DNA from: HGM12587 sp964561705
Lineage (GTDB): Bacteria; Bacillota; Clostridia; Lachnospirales; Lachnospiraceae
Assembly: GCA_964561705.1 (NCBI GenBank)
Contig: CAZLQJ010000006.1
Span: 1-41,519, forward strand
DNA length: 41,519 nucleotides
Reading direction: 5' to 3'
Shown: one piece after another, positions 1 to 9,200 of the stretch
Layout: each line of letters begins with the position of its first letter
How positions within the stretch are numbered: position 1 is the stretch's first letter
Position numbers and translations under genes: made by a program
Notes under the pieces: model-generated
What the model was told of the DNA's origin: nothing
Seen by the model: only the letters and a program-made list of their open reading frames with translations
Databases searched by the model: none

Positions 1-1
1 A

Positions 2-490
2 GGTGCAGCAACAGAACCTGAAATGAAAGAAGCAAAACTTCGTATGGAAGATGCTTTAAATGCAACAAGAGCAGCCGTAGAAGAAGGTATCGTATGCGGT
101 GGAGGTTCTGCTTATATCCATGCATCAAAAGAAGTTGCTAAACTTGTGGAAAACTTAGACGGCGATGAGAGAACCGGTGCAAAAGTAGTTTTAAAGGCGC
201 TGGAAGCTCCATTGTTCCACATTGCAGCAAATGCAGGTCTGGAAGGTGCAGTCATCATTAATAAAGTAAGAGAATCTGCAGTTGGCGTTGGATTTGATGC
301 TTACAACGAGGAATATGTAGACATGGTAGAAGCTGGCATTCTTGACCCGGCAAAGGTTACCAGAAGTGCATTACAGAACGCAACCAGTGTTGCTTCTACA
401 TTCCTTACAACAGAATCCTGTGTAGCACAGATCAAAGAAGAAACTCCGGCAATGCCGGCAGGCGGCGCAGGAATGGGCGGAATGATGTAA
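2..490 (+). CDS. groL: Chaperonin GroEL, C-terminal part (5' end outside window)
   Basis: This is the 3' end of groEL, the 60 kDa ATP-dependent chaperonin that folds proteins in the cytoplasm inside a 14-mer cage. The reading frame is open from base 2, so the gene begins outside the window; the first ATG at 23 is internal. The conserved stretch EDALNATRAAVEEGIV, followed by a Gly-rich turn, is diagnostic of the family. The C-terminus ends in the usual GGM-rich tail (GGAGMGGMM). About 162 of roughly 540 residues are present, covering the last part of the equatorial domain. A hairpin follows 38 bases after the stop. The identification is secure; nothing unusual is seen. Confidence 0.98.
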   Translation, partial: GAATEPEMKEAKLRMEDALNATRAAVEEGIVCGGGSAYIHASKEVAKLVENLDGDERTGAKVVLKALEAPLFHIAANAGLEGAVIINKVRESAVGVGFDAYNEEYVDMVEAGILDPAKVTRSALQNATSVASTFLTTESCVAQIKEETPAMPAGGAGMGGMM

Positions 491-527
491 GAAGTTCTGC
501 TTTCTGCAATCCTATATAGAAGAAAAA

Positions 528-559
528 TTCCATAGCACTGCTTTGGCAGTGTTATGGAA
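528..559. terminator. Hairpin terminator downstream of groEL
   Basis: A 14-bp stem (528-541 with 546-559, one G-T wobble) closes a four-base loop. On the plus strand only a weak, delayed T-rich stretch follows. On the minus strand the stem is followed directly by TTTTTCTTCT, so it may work in both directions. Its likely job is to end groEL transcription. Confidence 0.7.
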
Positions 560-634
560 TTGATCTAAAAACTTTTCTTTAAAATTATCAAATTTTAACG
601 ATTGAACTTCTATTCAATCGCAAGATTTCCCAAA

Positions 635-1120
635 ATGAACAATATGAAAAATTTAAAGTATGTGATGTTGCTGTGCGGATTATTTCCGATCGCATGGACA
701 GATATGCGTTATCAGCGGATCCCCAATCGGATTCTATGGAAAATGACTCAGGTAAGAGTTTTCCTGATTTTTTTTGAAATTCTATTTTCCCAAAGAGCTG
801 CATTTCCGGAAATTAAATTCTGGATGCTCAATTTTGTTTGTGTTACCTCTGTGGCAAGCATTTGCTATCTGGTGGCATCCCATGGAATCGGTCCAGGAGA
901 TGTAAAGCTGATCGCAGTGCTGGGATTATACCTGAGAAAAGAGCAGGTATTGAATATCGTGTTTTTGAGTTTTATCTATGAAGGGATATTTTTGATATTC
1001 CAGACTGCAGTCAGAAAATGCAGAAGGAAGCAAAAACTGTCGCAGGGGCCCTTTGTTTTCTTAGGTGTGATAAGCCTGCTGATCAAGGAACTTCTTATAT
1101 CGTCAATATACCGCCTATGA
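635..1120 (+). CDS. A24-family prepilin peptidase-like membrane protein
   Basis: This is a small, strongly hydrophobic protein of about 160 residues, in the size range of the short A24 (TadV/CpaA type) aspartic prepilin peptidases that lack the N-terminal methyltransferase domain. Both catalytic aspartate motifs are visible: WTDMRYQRIPN near the N-terminus and the GPGDVK form of the GxGD motif in the middle. By family knowledge such enzymes cut the leader of type IV prepilins at the cytoplasmic membrane face. No pilin, ATPase or other pilus gene is in the window, so its substrate is unknown. The start is uncertain: TTG 602, ATG 635 and ATG 644 are all in frame and none has a clear ribosome site. 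The gene converges on the XRE gene. Confidence 0.75.
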   Translation: MNNMKNLKYVMLLCGLFPIAWTDMRYQRIPNRILWKMTQVRVFLIFFEILFSQRAAFPEIKFWMLNFVCVTSVASICYLVASHGIGPGDVKLIAVLGLYLRKEQVLNIVFLSFIYEGIFLIFQTAVRKCRRKQKLSQGPFVFLGVISLLIKELLISSIYRL

Positions 1121-1126
1121 GGCGGT
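1110..1126. terminator. Short hairpin between convergent genes
   Basis: ACCGCC (1110-1115) pairs with GGCGGT (1121-1126) around a TATGA loop, overlapping the end of the peptidase gene and lying 5 bases from the end of the XRE gene. There is no T-tract on either side. It is a candidate bidirectional transcription end, but weakly supported. Confidence 0.35.
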
Positions 1127-1130
1127 GGAG

Positions 1131-1484
1131 TTAAGTCACTTCCTGCGCATTTTCCAGCTTCAGATAATATTCAGCAAGTTTCAGCGCTTTATTTACTTGT
1201 TCAGTGGAATGATTTTCTGAAAGACGTTGGAAGATTTTAGAATTGGTTTCATCGCCTTCATGCGCGTCCCCAAAGAGAAGATAATCTGTGCTCACATCAC
1301 AACTTTTGGCAATTTGTGCCAGAACATCAAGTGTCATTGTACGTTTTCCCTGTTCGATCAAAGCCAGATAAGAGGGTGTGATGAACAGCATGTCTGCAAA
1401 GTATCGTTGGGTTTTCTTTTGTTTTGTTCTTAAAGATTTTATCCGTTTTCCCATTTCTATCAAATTGACAGAATTATTAACCAT
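1131..1484 (-). CDS. XRE-family helix-turn-helix regulator
   Basis: This is a DNA-binding protein of about 117 residues with a Cro/C1-type HTH in its first half. Recognisable elements are the start (MGKRIKSLR), the turn (TPSYLALIEQGKRTMTLDVL) and the usual ending (STDYLLFGD). The C-terminal 45 residues look helical and may dimerise or sense a signal. An ATG at 1520 is in frame, but the strong AGGAGG lies about 11 bases before the ATG at 1484, so I chose 1484. It is the only minus-strand gene in the window. It is transcribed away from the T7SS-like operon, and the shared 160-base region holds a strong promoter and a palindrome, which suggests it regulates that operon. Confidence 0.9.
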   Translation of the reverse strand: MVNNSVNLIEMGKRIKSLRTKQKKTQRYFADMLFITPSYLALIEQGKRTMTLDVLAQIAKSCDVSTDYLLFGDAHEGDETNSKIFQRLSENHSTEQVNKALKLAEYYLKLENAQEVT

Positions 1485-1559
1485 ATATTCGCATACCTCC
1501 TTTATTGAGTATGCTATCATCTAAATATGTTGAAAAACTTACTAATAGAAAATGAATTA

Positions 1560-1588
1560 TTGACTAGTAGTAAAAATGGGCGTAATAT
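1560..1588 (+). promoter_or_regulatory. Sigma-70 promoter of the protease/kinase/T7SS block
   Basis: TTGACT (1560-1565) and TAATAT (1583-1588) are separated by exactly 17 bases. Each is close to the consensus for the housekeeping sigma factor. Transcription would start near 1595, about 50 bases before the protease start codon. This is the best promoter sequence seen between groEL and 30 kb. Confidence 0.7.
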
Positions 1589-1612
1589 GTAGATATATGT
1601 AAAATTGTGTCG

Positions 1613-1626
1613 GTTTTACATAAAAC
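1613..1626. promoter_or_regulatory. 14-bp palindrome in the 5' leader, possible operator
   Basis: GTTTTA-CA-TAAAAC is a perfect inverted repeat lying just downstream of the predicted transcription start and 20 bases before the protease start codon. Its size fits an operator for a dimeric HTH protein such as the divergent XRE regulator. It could also act as a small RNA hairpin. Function is inferred from position only. Confidence 0.4.
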
Positions 1627-1645
1627 GAGAAATGGAGGAATTAAG

Positions 1646-3193
1646 ATGAAACGAGCAAGAAAAGTCATTTCATTGTTAGCTGTTTTATGTATGGTTTTAA
1701 CAATGAATTTGACAGCATTTGCCACAGCAACAGATGCTACACCAGCAGTTGCAGAGGCAAGAAATGGTGTTATCCAGGTAAGACTTTATTATGTGGATAA
1801 GGCTGGTACAGCTTACTGGCTTCAGTCAGGAAGCGGATTTTTAATTGGTGCTTCCTCAGGAGCAACCACAGTTATTACAAACTATCATGTAGTGACTCTT
1901 CCGGATTATTCCGGTGATGCAAATACCTGGGATAAAGAGAAGGCTTCCGAAGCATTTGGAGTTGATTTCTTTAACTCAAATGAGGTTCATATGGAAATCA
2001 GAGTTGCTGTAAAGCGTGATGTGGAAATCACTGCAGGATATATCAACGGCAGTGAACAGACGGATTTTGCAATTCTTGAATTGTCACAGGCGATTTATGA
2101 CAGAACTCCGTTGGCGCTGGCAGATAGTGCTTCTTTAGTAGAAACACAGAATATCTATGCCTTAGGTTTTCCGGGAGTGACTGCAAATATTCAGGATGAC
2201 CAGGTGTATACCGTAGATGATGTTACCATCACAAATGGTATCGTTGGTAAATTCCAGGATATCAGCAATATTAACTTTGTGCTTCACAATGCACAGTTGG
2301 GACACGGGAACTCCGGTGGTCCGCTGGTGAACAGCAATGGCGAAGTTGTAGGTGTAAACACTTTATTCTATGGAGATGAGTCCGGCACATATTATTCATC
2401 AATTGCGATCAACGAAATTGCGGAAGTATTAGATGCACTTGGCATTCAGTATACAAGTTCCAATACAGCGGAACCGGAACCGGAACCAGTACCAGAAATA
2501 AAAAATGATACGAAAACGGAAGATAATACAGATACGACACAGGAATTGCCAGAGAAAGTAGATACAAAGCCAATACCAGACCCAGTACTGGATCCTGAAC
2601 CGGCAGAAGAAAATACAAAGATGTATCTGATCATTGGCGGAGTTGCGCTGGTTGTCGTTGTTGCAGGTGTGATCATTGCAGTGGTTGTTTCTTCCAAGTC
2701 AAAGAAAAAACAGGCACCAACCATGCAGAACAATGCAATGCCGATACCTCCGGTACCACCAGTTGGAGGAAGAAATGCAGGTGCGCCGGTACCACCATCC
2801 TTTGGAGGAACCATGCCGGCAGATACAGGTGCAGGAGAAACAAGTGTATTAGGCGGTGGCGCAGGAGAAACCAGTGTACTGGGTGGTGGCGCAATGCAGC
2901 CAACTGCAAAATTAATCCGCAGGAAAAATGGTGAGACCGCATCCATCACAAAACAGCTGTTTGTGATCGGTAAAGAACGCCAGAAAGTAGATTTCTGTGT
3001 GCCGGATAACAATTCTGTCAGCAGAAATCATGCCAATATCTTATGTAAAGGCGGCGTTTACTACATTGTAGATAAAAATTCAACAAACTTTACTTTTGTC
3101 AACGGAAATAAGATCAATCCAAATCAGGAAGTGAAATTAAATTCTGGAGATAAGATTAAATTGGCAGACGAAGAATTTGAATTTCGTGTTTAA
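1646..3193 (+). CDS. Membrane-anchored trypsin-like serine protease with cytosolic FHA domain
   Basis: This is a 515-residue protein with an unusual order of parts. It has an N-terminal signal peptide (about 1-28, ending AFATA), an extracellular trypsin/HtrA-like domain (about 30-270), a Pro/Glu-rich linker, one transmembrane helix (about 326-351) with a Lys-rich stop-transfer, a Pro/Gly-rich cytosolic linker, and a C-terminal FHA domain (about 420-515). The catalytic triad is visible as NYHVV, TDFAIL and GHGNSGGP. The FHA domain shows SRNHA and VNGNK. The linker carries two copies of GETSVLGGG (Thr399 and Thr409), possible kinase targets. I chose ATG 1646 because GGAGG lies 7 bases upstream and a signal peptide follows; GTG 1607 is the alternative. 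It is first in the operon, ahead of the phosphatase and kinase. Confidence 0.9.
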   Translation: MKRARKVISLLAVLCMVLTMNLTAFATATDATPAVAEARNGVIQVRLYYVDKAGTAYWLQSGSGFLIGASSGATTVITNYHVVTLPDYSGDANTWDKEKASEAFGVDFFNSNEVHMEIRVAVKRDVEITAGYINGSEQTDFAILELSQAIYDRTPLALADSASLVETQNIYALGFPGVTANIQDDQVYTVDDVTITNGIVGKFQDISNINFVLHNAQLGHGNSGGPLVNSNGEVVGVNTLFYGDESGTYYSSIAINEIAEVLDALGIQYTSSNTAEPEPEPVPEIKNDTKTEDNTDTTQELPEKVDTKPIPDPVLDPEPAEENTKMYLIIGGVALVVVVAGVIIAVVVSSKSKKKQAPTMQNNAMPIPPVPPVGGRNAGAPVPPSFGGTMPADTGAGETSVLGGGAGETSVLGGGAMQPTAKLIRRKNGETASITKQLFVIGKERQKVDFCVPDNNSVSRNHANILCKGGVYYIVDKNSTNFTFVNGNKINPNQEVKLNSGDKIKLADEEFEFRV

Positions 3194-3232
3194 TTGCATT
3201 CGATGAATGTGTGGAAAAGTGGATGGAATGAA

Positions 3233-4000
3233 ATGAATTTTAAGATTGTTGCACATACCGATATTGGTATCAAAAAAAATACAAATCAAGATTCTGTCCT
3301 CATGAAGGTTGCACAAACAGATTACGGCAACGTAACATTTGCCGCAATCTGTGACGGCATGGGCGGGCTTGCGAAAGGTGAGCTCGCCAGTGCAACTTTG
3401 GTCAGAATGCTTTCAAAATGGTTTGAGGAGCAATTCCCGGAGATGCTTTATCAGGGATTGAGTATGGAAACGCTTCAGGAAAGCTGGAGCAGTCTGATTT
3501 ATCAGGCGAATGCAAAGATCAGTTCCTATGGAAATGCTTTGCATACAAGTATGGGAACAACAATGGTTGTATTATTGATCGTGGGTCAGATGTATTACAT
3601 TGGAAATGTAGGGGATTCCCGTATTTACAGTATAAAAGAAGAACTGACACAGATTACAAAGGATCAGACGGTTGTTCAAAGAGAGATGGATTTAGGAAAT
3701 ATGACCTACGAGGAAGCGCGCAGAGATCCGAGGAGAAATGTGCTGCTCCAGTGTGTAGGGGCTTCCCAGGTAATTGAGCCGGATTTCTATACGGGGACAG
3801 TTGATCCGGGAACGATGTTTCTTCTGTGCAGTGACGGTTTTCGTCATGTGATCTCACCGGAGGAACTTTATGAATATCTGACTCCTTACAGGGTCTTAAA
3901 TGAACAGGCAATGAAAGAAAGTTTGGTCTACTTGACAGAACTGAACAAATATCGTCAGGAAGTAGATAATATTTCAGCTGCATTGGTACGTGCGGATTAG
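3233..4000 (+). CDS. PP2C-family Ser/Thr protein phosphatase
   Basis: This is a 255-residue metal-dependent protein phosphatase of the bacterial PrpC/Stp type, which removes phosphate from Ser/Thr in the cytoplasm. Motifs are seen in order: TDIG near the N-terminus, NQD, CDGMGG (metal-binding Asp), SMGTT, GNVGDSR, KDQT, CSDG and the final DNIS. The length matches the family. I chose ATG 3233 because the family normally begins just before the TDIG motif; TTG 3194 and ATG 3203 are longer in-frame options. The gene sits 8 bases before the kinase, the usual phosphatase-kinase pairing, so the two likely oppose each other. No membrane segment is seen. Confidence 0.95.
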   Translation: MNFKIVAHTDIGIKKNTNQDSVLMKVAQTDYGNVTFAAICDGMGGLAKGELASATLVRMLSKWFEEQFPEMLYQGLSMETLQESWSSLIYQANAKISSYGNALHTSMGTTMVVLLIVGQMYYIGNVGDSRIYSIKEELTQITKDQTVVQREMDLGNMTYEEARRDPRRNVLLQCVGASQVIEPDFYTGTVDPGTMFLLCSDGFRHVISPEELYEYLTPYRVLNEQAMKESLVYLTELNKYRQEVDNISAALVRAD

Positions 4001-4008
4001 GAGGAAAT

Positions 4009-5730
4009 ATGCTGGAAATAGGTTCACTTGTTGATGGGAAATATAGAGTATTAAAAAAAGTCGGCCAGGGTGGTATGAGTGTTGTCTATATGGCAATGAA
4101 TGAACGTGCAAACAAAACCTGGGCGATCAAAGAAATCAGAAAAGATGGAACACAAAATTATGAAGTGGTAAAGCAGGGACTGATCGTAGAAACCGATATG
4201 CTCAAACGTCTGGATCACCCACATTTGCCGAGTATCATTGATGTCATCGATGGGGAGGGTTCTTTCCTCATTGTTATGGACTTCATCGAAGGAAAGACTT
4301 TAAGCGATATTCTGAAGGAATATGGTGCACAGCCACAGGAAAGTGTCATCGACTGGGCAAAACAGTTATGTGATGTGCTTGGGTATCTGCATTCCAGAAC
4401 ACCGGCGATCATCTATCGTGATATGAAGCCTTCGAATGTAATGCTGAAGCCGGATGGAAATGTTGTGTTGTTCGATTTTGGTACGGCACGAGAATATAAA
4501 TCGCAAAATTTGGAAGATACGGTTTGCTTAGGAACCAGGGGATATGCAGCACCGGAGCAGTATGGAGGTCATGGACAGACAGATGCAAGGACAGATATTT
4601 ATTGTCTCGGTGCAACCATGTATCATTTACTGACCGGACATAATCCCAGCGAACCACCTTATGAAATGTATCCGATCAGACATTGGAATCCGGAACTTTC
4701 TGCAGGGTTAGAAGCAATTATCTTAAAGTGTACACAGCAAAATCCAATGGATCGATATCAATCCTGTGCAGAGCTGCTGTATGCATTGGATCATTACTGG
4801 GAAACAGATGCCAGTTATCGTAAAAAACAGGTATCAAATTTTAGAAAATTTGCCATACCGGCTGCATTGGCAGTGACCTTTGGCATCGGTGCAGGTGTTT
4901 TTGCAGGGTTGGAAAGCCATACAACAAATTCAAGTTATGATTCTTATATTAATGCAGCGCGAAATTCAACCATCAAAGCTGATGAAATCGCAAATTACAG
5001 AAAAGCGATCAATCTGGATCCATATCGGAGTGATGGATATGCAGGACTGCTGGAAGAAGCATTTTTAGATGATAATGTGCTGACAAGGGAAGAAAGCGAA
5101 GAGTTTCGTTCTGCGCTGATCGATTATGGCAACGGAAAAGATACCAATGAAAATATATTCAAGGGGAATACCGAGGGCTACGAAAAGTTTGCTTATGAGG
5201 CCGGAATTGCATACTATTACAAATTTGAAGAAAAAAGCAATAAAAAGAATGCAAAGGGATATTTTGGAATTGCGGCTTCATCCAAATATCTGGAAGAAAA
5301 GCAGATTGAACGTGCAAAACGTTTATATGCTATTTCTTCTTATTATTCCATGATCGGTGTGACAGATGAAACCGGAGATGCAACGGTTACTTATCGTGAT
5401 TATTGGAACGATCTTGTGGCATTGTCGGAAGGAAATCTGGTAGAGGCGGACAATGAAAGAACAGCATTGATCATGTATCAGGAACTGGTTTCACAGGTAG
5501 TATCCAGAGCGGCGGACTTTAAACGTGATGGAGTAAGCCAGGAAGAGATGCAGGCACAAATGACGAATATCAAACAGCATCTTCAGACTGATTTTAATGG
5601 ATTAAATGAATTAGACCGCGCTGCCATTGGCGATGAAATCAAGGAATTGGAAAACGCCGTGGCACAGGCAGAACGCATGATCCAATCGACCTTTGGTCAG
5701 ATGAATCAGGGAGGTGTGAGTGATGAATGA
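4009..5730 (+). CDS. Transmembrane Ser/Thr protein kinase (kinase 1)
   Basis: This is a 573-residue Hanks-type kinase. The cytosolic domain (about 1-270) has the glycine loop GQGGMSVVY (19-27), ATP lysine K41, catalytic YRDMKPSN (Asp138), DFG (Asp156) and the APEQY motif, so it looks fully active. A transmembrane helix follows (about 281-303). About 270 extracellular residues come next; they are helical, with weak TPR-like character, and there are no PASTA repeats, unlike PrkC. AGGAGG lies just before the ATG. Its end overlaps the next gene by 8 bases. The order kinase fold, TM, external helices is that of the T7SSb component EssB/YukC, where the kinase fold is inactive. Likely targets are T-x-x-L sites in neighbouring proteins. 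Confidence 0.95.
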   Translation: MLEIGSLVDGKYRVLKKVGQGGMSVVYMAMNERANKTWAIKEIRKDGTQNYEVVKQGLIVETDMLKRLDHPHLPSIIDVIDGEGSFLIVMDFIEGKTLSDILKEYGAQPQESVIDWAKQLCDVLGYLHSRTPAIIYRDMKPSNVMLKPDGNVVLFDFGTAREYKSQNLEDTVCLGTRGYAAPEQYGGHGQTDARTDIYCLGATMYHLLTGHNPSEPPYEMYPIRHWNPELSAGLEAIILKCTQQNPMDRYQSCAELLYALDHYWETDASYRKKQVSNFRKFAIPAALAVTFGIGAGVFAGLESHTTNSSYDSYINAARNSTIKADEIANYRKAINLDPYRSDGYAGLLEEAFLDDNVLTREESEEFRSALIDYGNGKDTNENIFKGNTEGYEKFAYEAGIAYYYKFEEKSNKKNAKGYFGIAASSKYLEEKQIERAKRLYAISSYYSMIGVTDETGDATVTYRDYWNDLVALSEGNLVEADNERTALIMYQELVSQVVSRAADFKRDGVSQEEMQAQMTNIKQHLQTDFNGLNELDRAAIGDEIKELENAVAQAERMIQSTFGQMNQGGVSDE

Positions 5731-6253
5731 TGTAAGTGCAAAGATCAGTTTGTTTCACAATCTGTTTCTGGTTTGTCTGGTTCTGGCACTGATTTGTCTG
5801 GTCCTGACAGTTGTCATCTTCGTTTTACTGGATATTCGTACAACTTTAGGCTATCTGACAGGGCGACGTGCGAAAAAGGGGATTAAGGAACTTGAGGCTG
5901 CAACTGCGCTTAGTGGTCGCCTGATGGCGAAAGAACGCAGTAATATGCAGTATGTTGCCCAGGAAATGAAGGATGATATGGGTGTACGGCAGAAGGCAAA
6001 ACCGGGAATCCGTAAGGTTGAGCATGCGGTAGAAGCTGCTGTGACAACAACGGAGGAAATGCCAATTCCGTCTTTCACTTCCCAGCCGGAGCAGGAAACC
6101 GCTCTTTTAAATGAAAATGTCGGAACTTCAGAAGAAGGTACCGCTGTTTTGAACGATGATACAACGGCAATGCTGGACACAGAAGTAAGAGCAATGGGAA
6201 AATTTGTGATCGTCAGGGATCTGATGATGATTCACACAGAAGAAGTAATTTAA
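5723..6253 (+). CDS. Small membrane protein with repeated T-x-x-L motifs
   Basis: I do not recognise a named family for this 176-residue protein. Residues about 8-38 form one long hydrophobic helix, followed by a basic stretch (GRRAKKG), so the rest is probably cytosolic. The second half is acidic and looks disordered. It contains ETALL (Thr126), GTAVL (Thr140) and TTAML (Thr148), each T-x-x-L. The protein ends with a more ordered stretch around VIVRDLMM. I chose ATG 5723 because GGGAGG is 8 bases upstream; GTG 5720 is also in frame. It overlaps the kinase gene by 8 bases, so co-translation is likely. I infer a phosphorylated docking platform for FHA proteins; this is untested. Confidence 0.75.
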   Translation: MNDVSAKISLFHNLFLVCLVLALICLVLTVVIFVLLDIRTTLGYLTGRRAKKGIKELEAATALSGRLMAKERSNMQYVAQEMKDDMGVRQKAKPGIRKVEHAVEAAVTTTEEMPIPSFTSQPEQETALLNENVGTSEEGTAVLNDDTTAMLDTEVRAMGKFVIVRDLMMIHTEEVI

Positions 6254-6271
6254 AAACAGGAGGAAATGAGA

Positions 6272-9200
6272 ATGAGTATCCGGGAAATCTGGAAAAAATC
6301 AAAGAAAACGTTAGCTTTCATTTTAGCTGTTGCTTTGTTTTTTGGCGGATGGGAAAACTATGATTTCTCAGTATCTGCTGCACAGGAATTAGAGATAACG
6401 TTGTCCTATGTGAAAAAGTTTTATACGGGCAGAGAGATAGAGCTGCCTGAAGTTACACAGGTAAAAAAAGGACAGGATTTCATTTCGGCAGAAGAATGTG
6501 AAATCAGTTGGACATCGAATGAAAGCGGGCAGACTGTTACAGGAAATCGTGTAACAGAAGCAGGTAATTATACGGTTCAGGTAACAAAAACAGAAACATC
6601 TGAAAGTGGGGAACCGGCAGATACGCTGCATGGAACAGCAACATTTGAAGTTGCCCGTGTGAATTTCAGCCAATGTACTGTTCAAGTACAGGATGGAACT
6701 TATACCTATACAGGAGATGAAATAAAACCTGCGGTATCTGTAGTGATTAATGAAACAAATGAGGTTGTTGCAAAAGACTATTATCAGGTGGAATATCAGG
6801 ATAATATTCATGCAGGAACTGCGAAAGTTCTGGTAAAGGCATTAGCGGAACATAGTCACAATGTGGAAGGTCAGAAGGAAGCGACCTTTACCATTGGAGC
6901 AAAAAACTTAACCAGTGACATGGTAACATTGTCAAAAAACAGTGGAATTGTAAACGGTACAGATCATAAAGAACAGATTACAGTAACGGTTAAGGATACT
7001 GTAAAAAATGCGGAAAAGGTATTGGAAAAGGATCAGGATTATACCTTAGATATTCCAAATATGATCGATGCAGGGGAATATCCGGTCAAAGTTGTTGGAA
7101 AAACAGGTTCTGATTATACAGGAACTGTTGAAAAGATGTTTGTTCTGTCTTATGCAGAAGGCGGAAGTGTTGCAGTTACAGGAAATACATTTCGAAACAA
7201 TGTTTATACAGGTACAGTGACTGCAATTCCTCAGACAGGATTTCAGATTGGTGAAACGATCAATGGACCATGGCTGGATCAGATTGCTTATACGAGTACC
7301 CCGGATGATTATGTTGTATATCTTCAGGGGGCAGATGGAAGTATTCAAAAAGTGACAATGCCATCTTTTAAGATCAACAATACACAGCCGACAATTACTT
7401 TGTTAGGCGGACCTGCAGAAGGCTGGGCAAAAACAAAGACGATTGCTCTTGCTGTGACCAATGAAGCAGATATTTTCTATGCAAATACAAAAGTAGAGCT
7501 GGGAACTTTGGTCAATCAGCAGACAAATTTGGAAGCATTGGGATTAACGGAAGTAGAAGGAAGCAGCCTGATCATTTCAGAAAATATTTCGACAGAAAAA
7601 GAATATTATTTTTATGCGATTGATCATGCAGGTCATGTGGCGGCTTTGGGAAATCCGGTAAAAGTAAATAAGGTTGATGTTACGGCACCAACGCTTTCAG
7701 CAGATGAGGAAATGTCCTGCTTTGCTTCTGGTGTTTATTGGAAGGGTGCACAGAATCTGATCATTAATCTTTCCGGATCTGATGCCGCAGGTTTTTCAGG
7801 AATGAAGAGTTTGGTATTTTCAGACACAGAAGGTGCTGTGCTGACCTCTGAAATTTCGGGAGGTATTTTAGAAAATGCCAGTCTGGAGGTATCACAGGCC
7901 GGAACTTATACCATTATAGCGACGGACCAGGCGGAGAATACCTCCTACATTGCGATTGTTGTTAAACAGGATACCAAGGCACCGGAGGTTACACTTAATG
8001 AACCAACGGGAGAAAACAGATACAAAGATATTGAAAAAAATATCTATTGGTTTAGTGGGAAGAATATTTCTATTCCTTTCGTGGTAGATGATACAGAGAA
8101 CGAAGGGGATACAGAAAAAGCACCATACCATGTATATTATTCCATCGATAGAGATATGGAAGGGAAGACAGAGCTTACCGCTTCTGATTTGTCAGTAGAA
8201 TTACAGCAAGATGAAAAGGTTACCTATTATTTCCAGACGGAAGATATTGCTGGAAATAAAGGGGAAATCAAGTCGATCACAGTTGCCTACGATTCCAAAA
8301 ATCCAGAGATTTCAGAGGCTATGCTTTCTCAGGATGCCGATCATAATCAGTGGATCAACTTTACTGAATCGCATGCAGAAAGCAGCAATCAAACATTTGT
8401 GGAATTCTCAGTGAAAGTTGATGAGGATGGATTAGGATCCGGTGTAGATAAGATTGAATATAGTGCGGACGGCGGTCAAACCTGGCATGAAGCACAAAAG
8501 AGTCTGGACGGCGGTTACTATGTGTTCCGGACAGAAGAACATTATGCAGATGGAAAGAATTATCAATGGCAGGTAAAGGTAACTGACCATGTGCAGAGGG
8601 TATCAGAGGTATGCAATCTTGGAGGCGTACAGATCGATACCACAGCACCTGATAAGAATGCTTATCTTAGACTTATCAGCGATACTGTTGGAGAAAATGA
8701 TACTGCCAGAGGAATTGTAGAAAATGGAACCTGGAGCAGTAAAATCTACAGCATGCTTGAAACGACATGGAACAAAATCTGGGGAAAACAAATCGTAAAA
8801 TTTGAAGTTTATGTGCAGGATGTGACCTCTGGTATTGCAGAAATTTCCATGAGCTACAATGGTACAGAAACATTAGTTTTGGGACCTGGAAATCTTGTGG
8901 AAGGTGTGCAGGTATTTACCGATTTTACAACCGGTGATGGTGAAGAAAAAGAAGGATATTTTGTATATGAAGGACAGATTACCCTTCCTTCTGATGAGGA
9001 ACTTGTGGTAAATACATTCCAGATCGATCGTCTGACAGATCAGGCTGGAAATGTAACAAATAATGTAATCCTTGGTGGAGTTGCAGGGGAAGACATTATT
9101 TATCTGGATAATGTGGCACCAGAGCTTTCTTCTGTAACCATTGATGGTGATAATGTTCTGGAAAAGGATGCTTATTTATATAATGAAGCAAAAACGGTTA

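Noticed and set aside
2446..3012. Minus-strand open frame of 188 codons, Pro/Ser/Gly-rich
   Set aside because: It lies antisense to the linker, TM and FHA region of the protease. Its composition is the mirror of that low-complexity sequence, and no ribosome site or family motif is seen.
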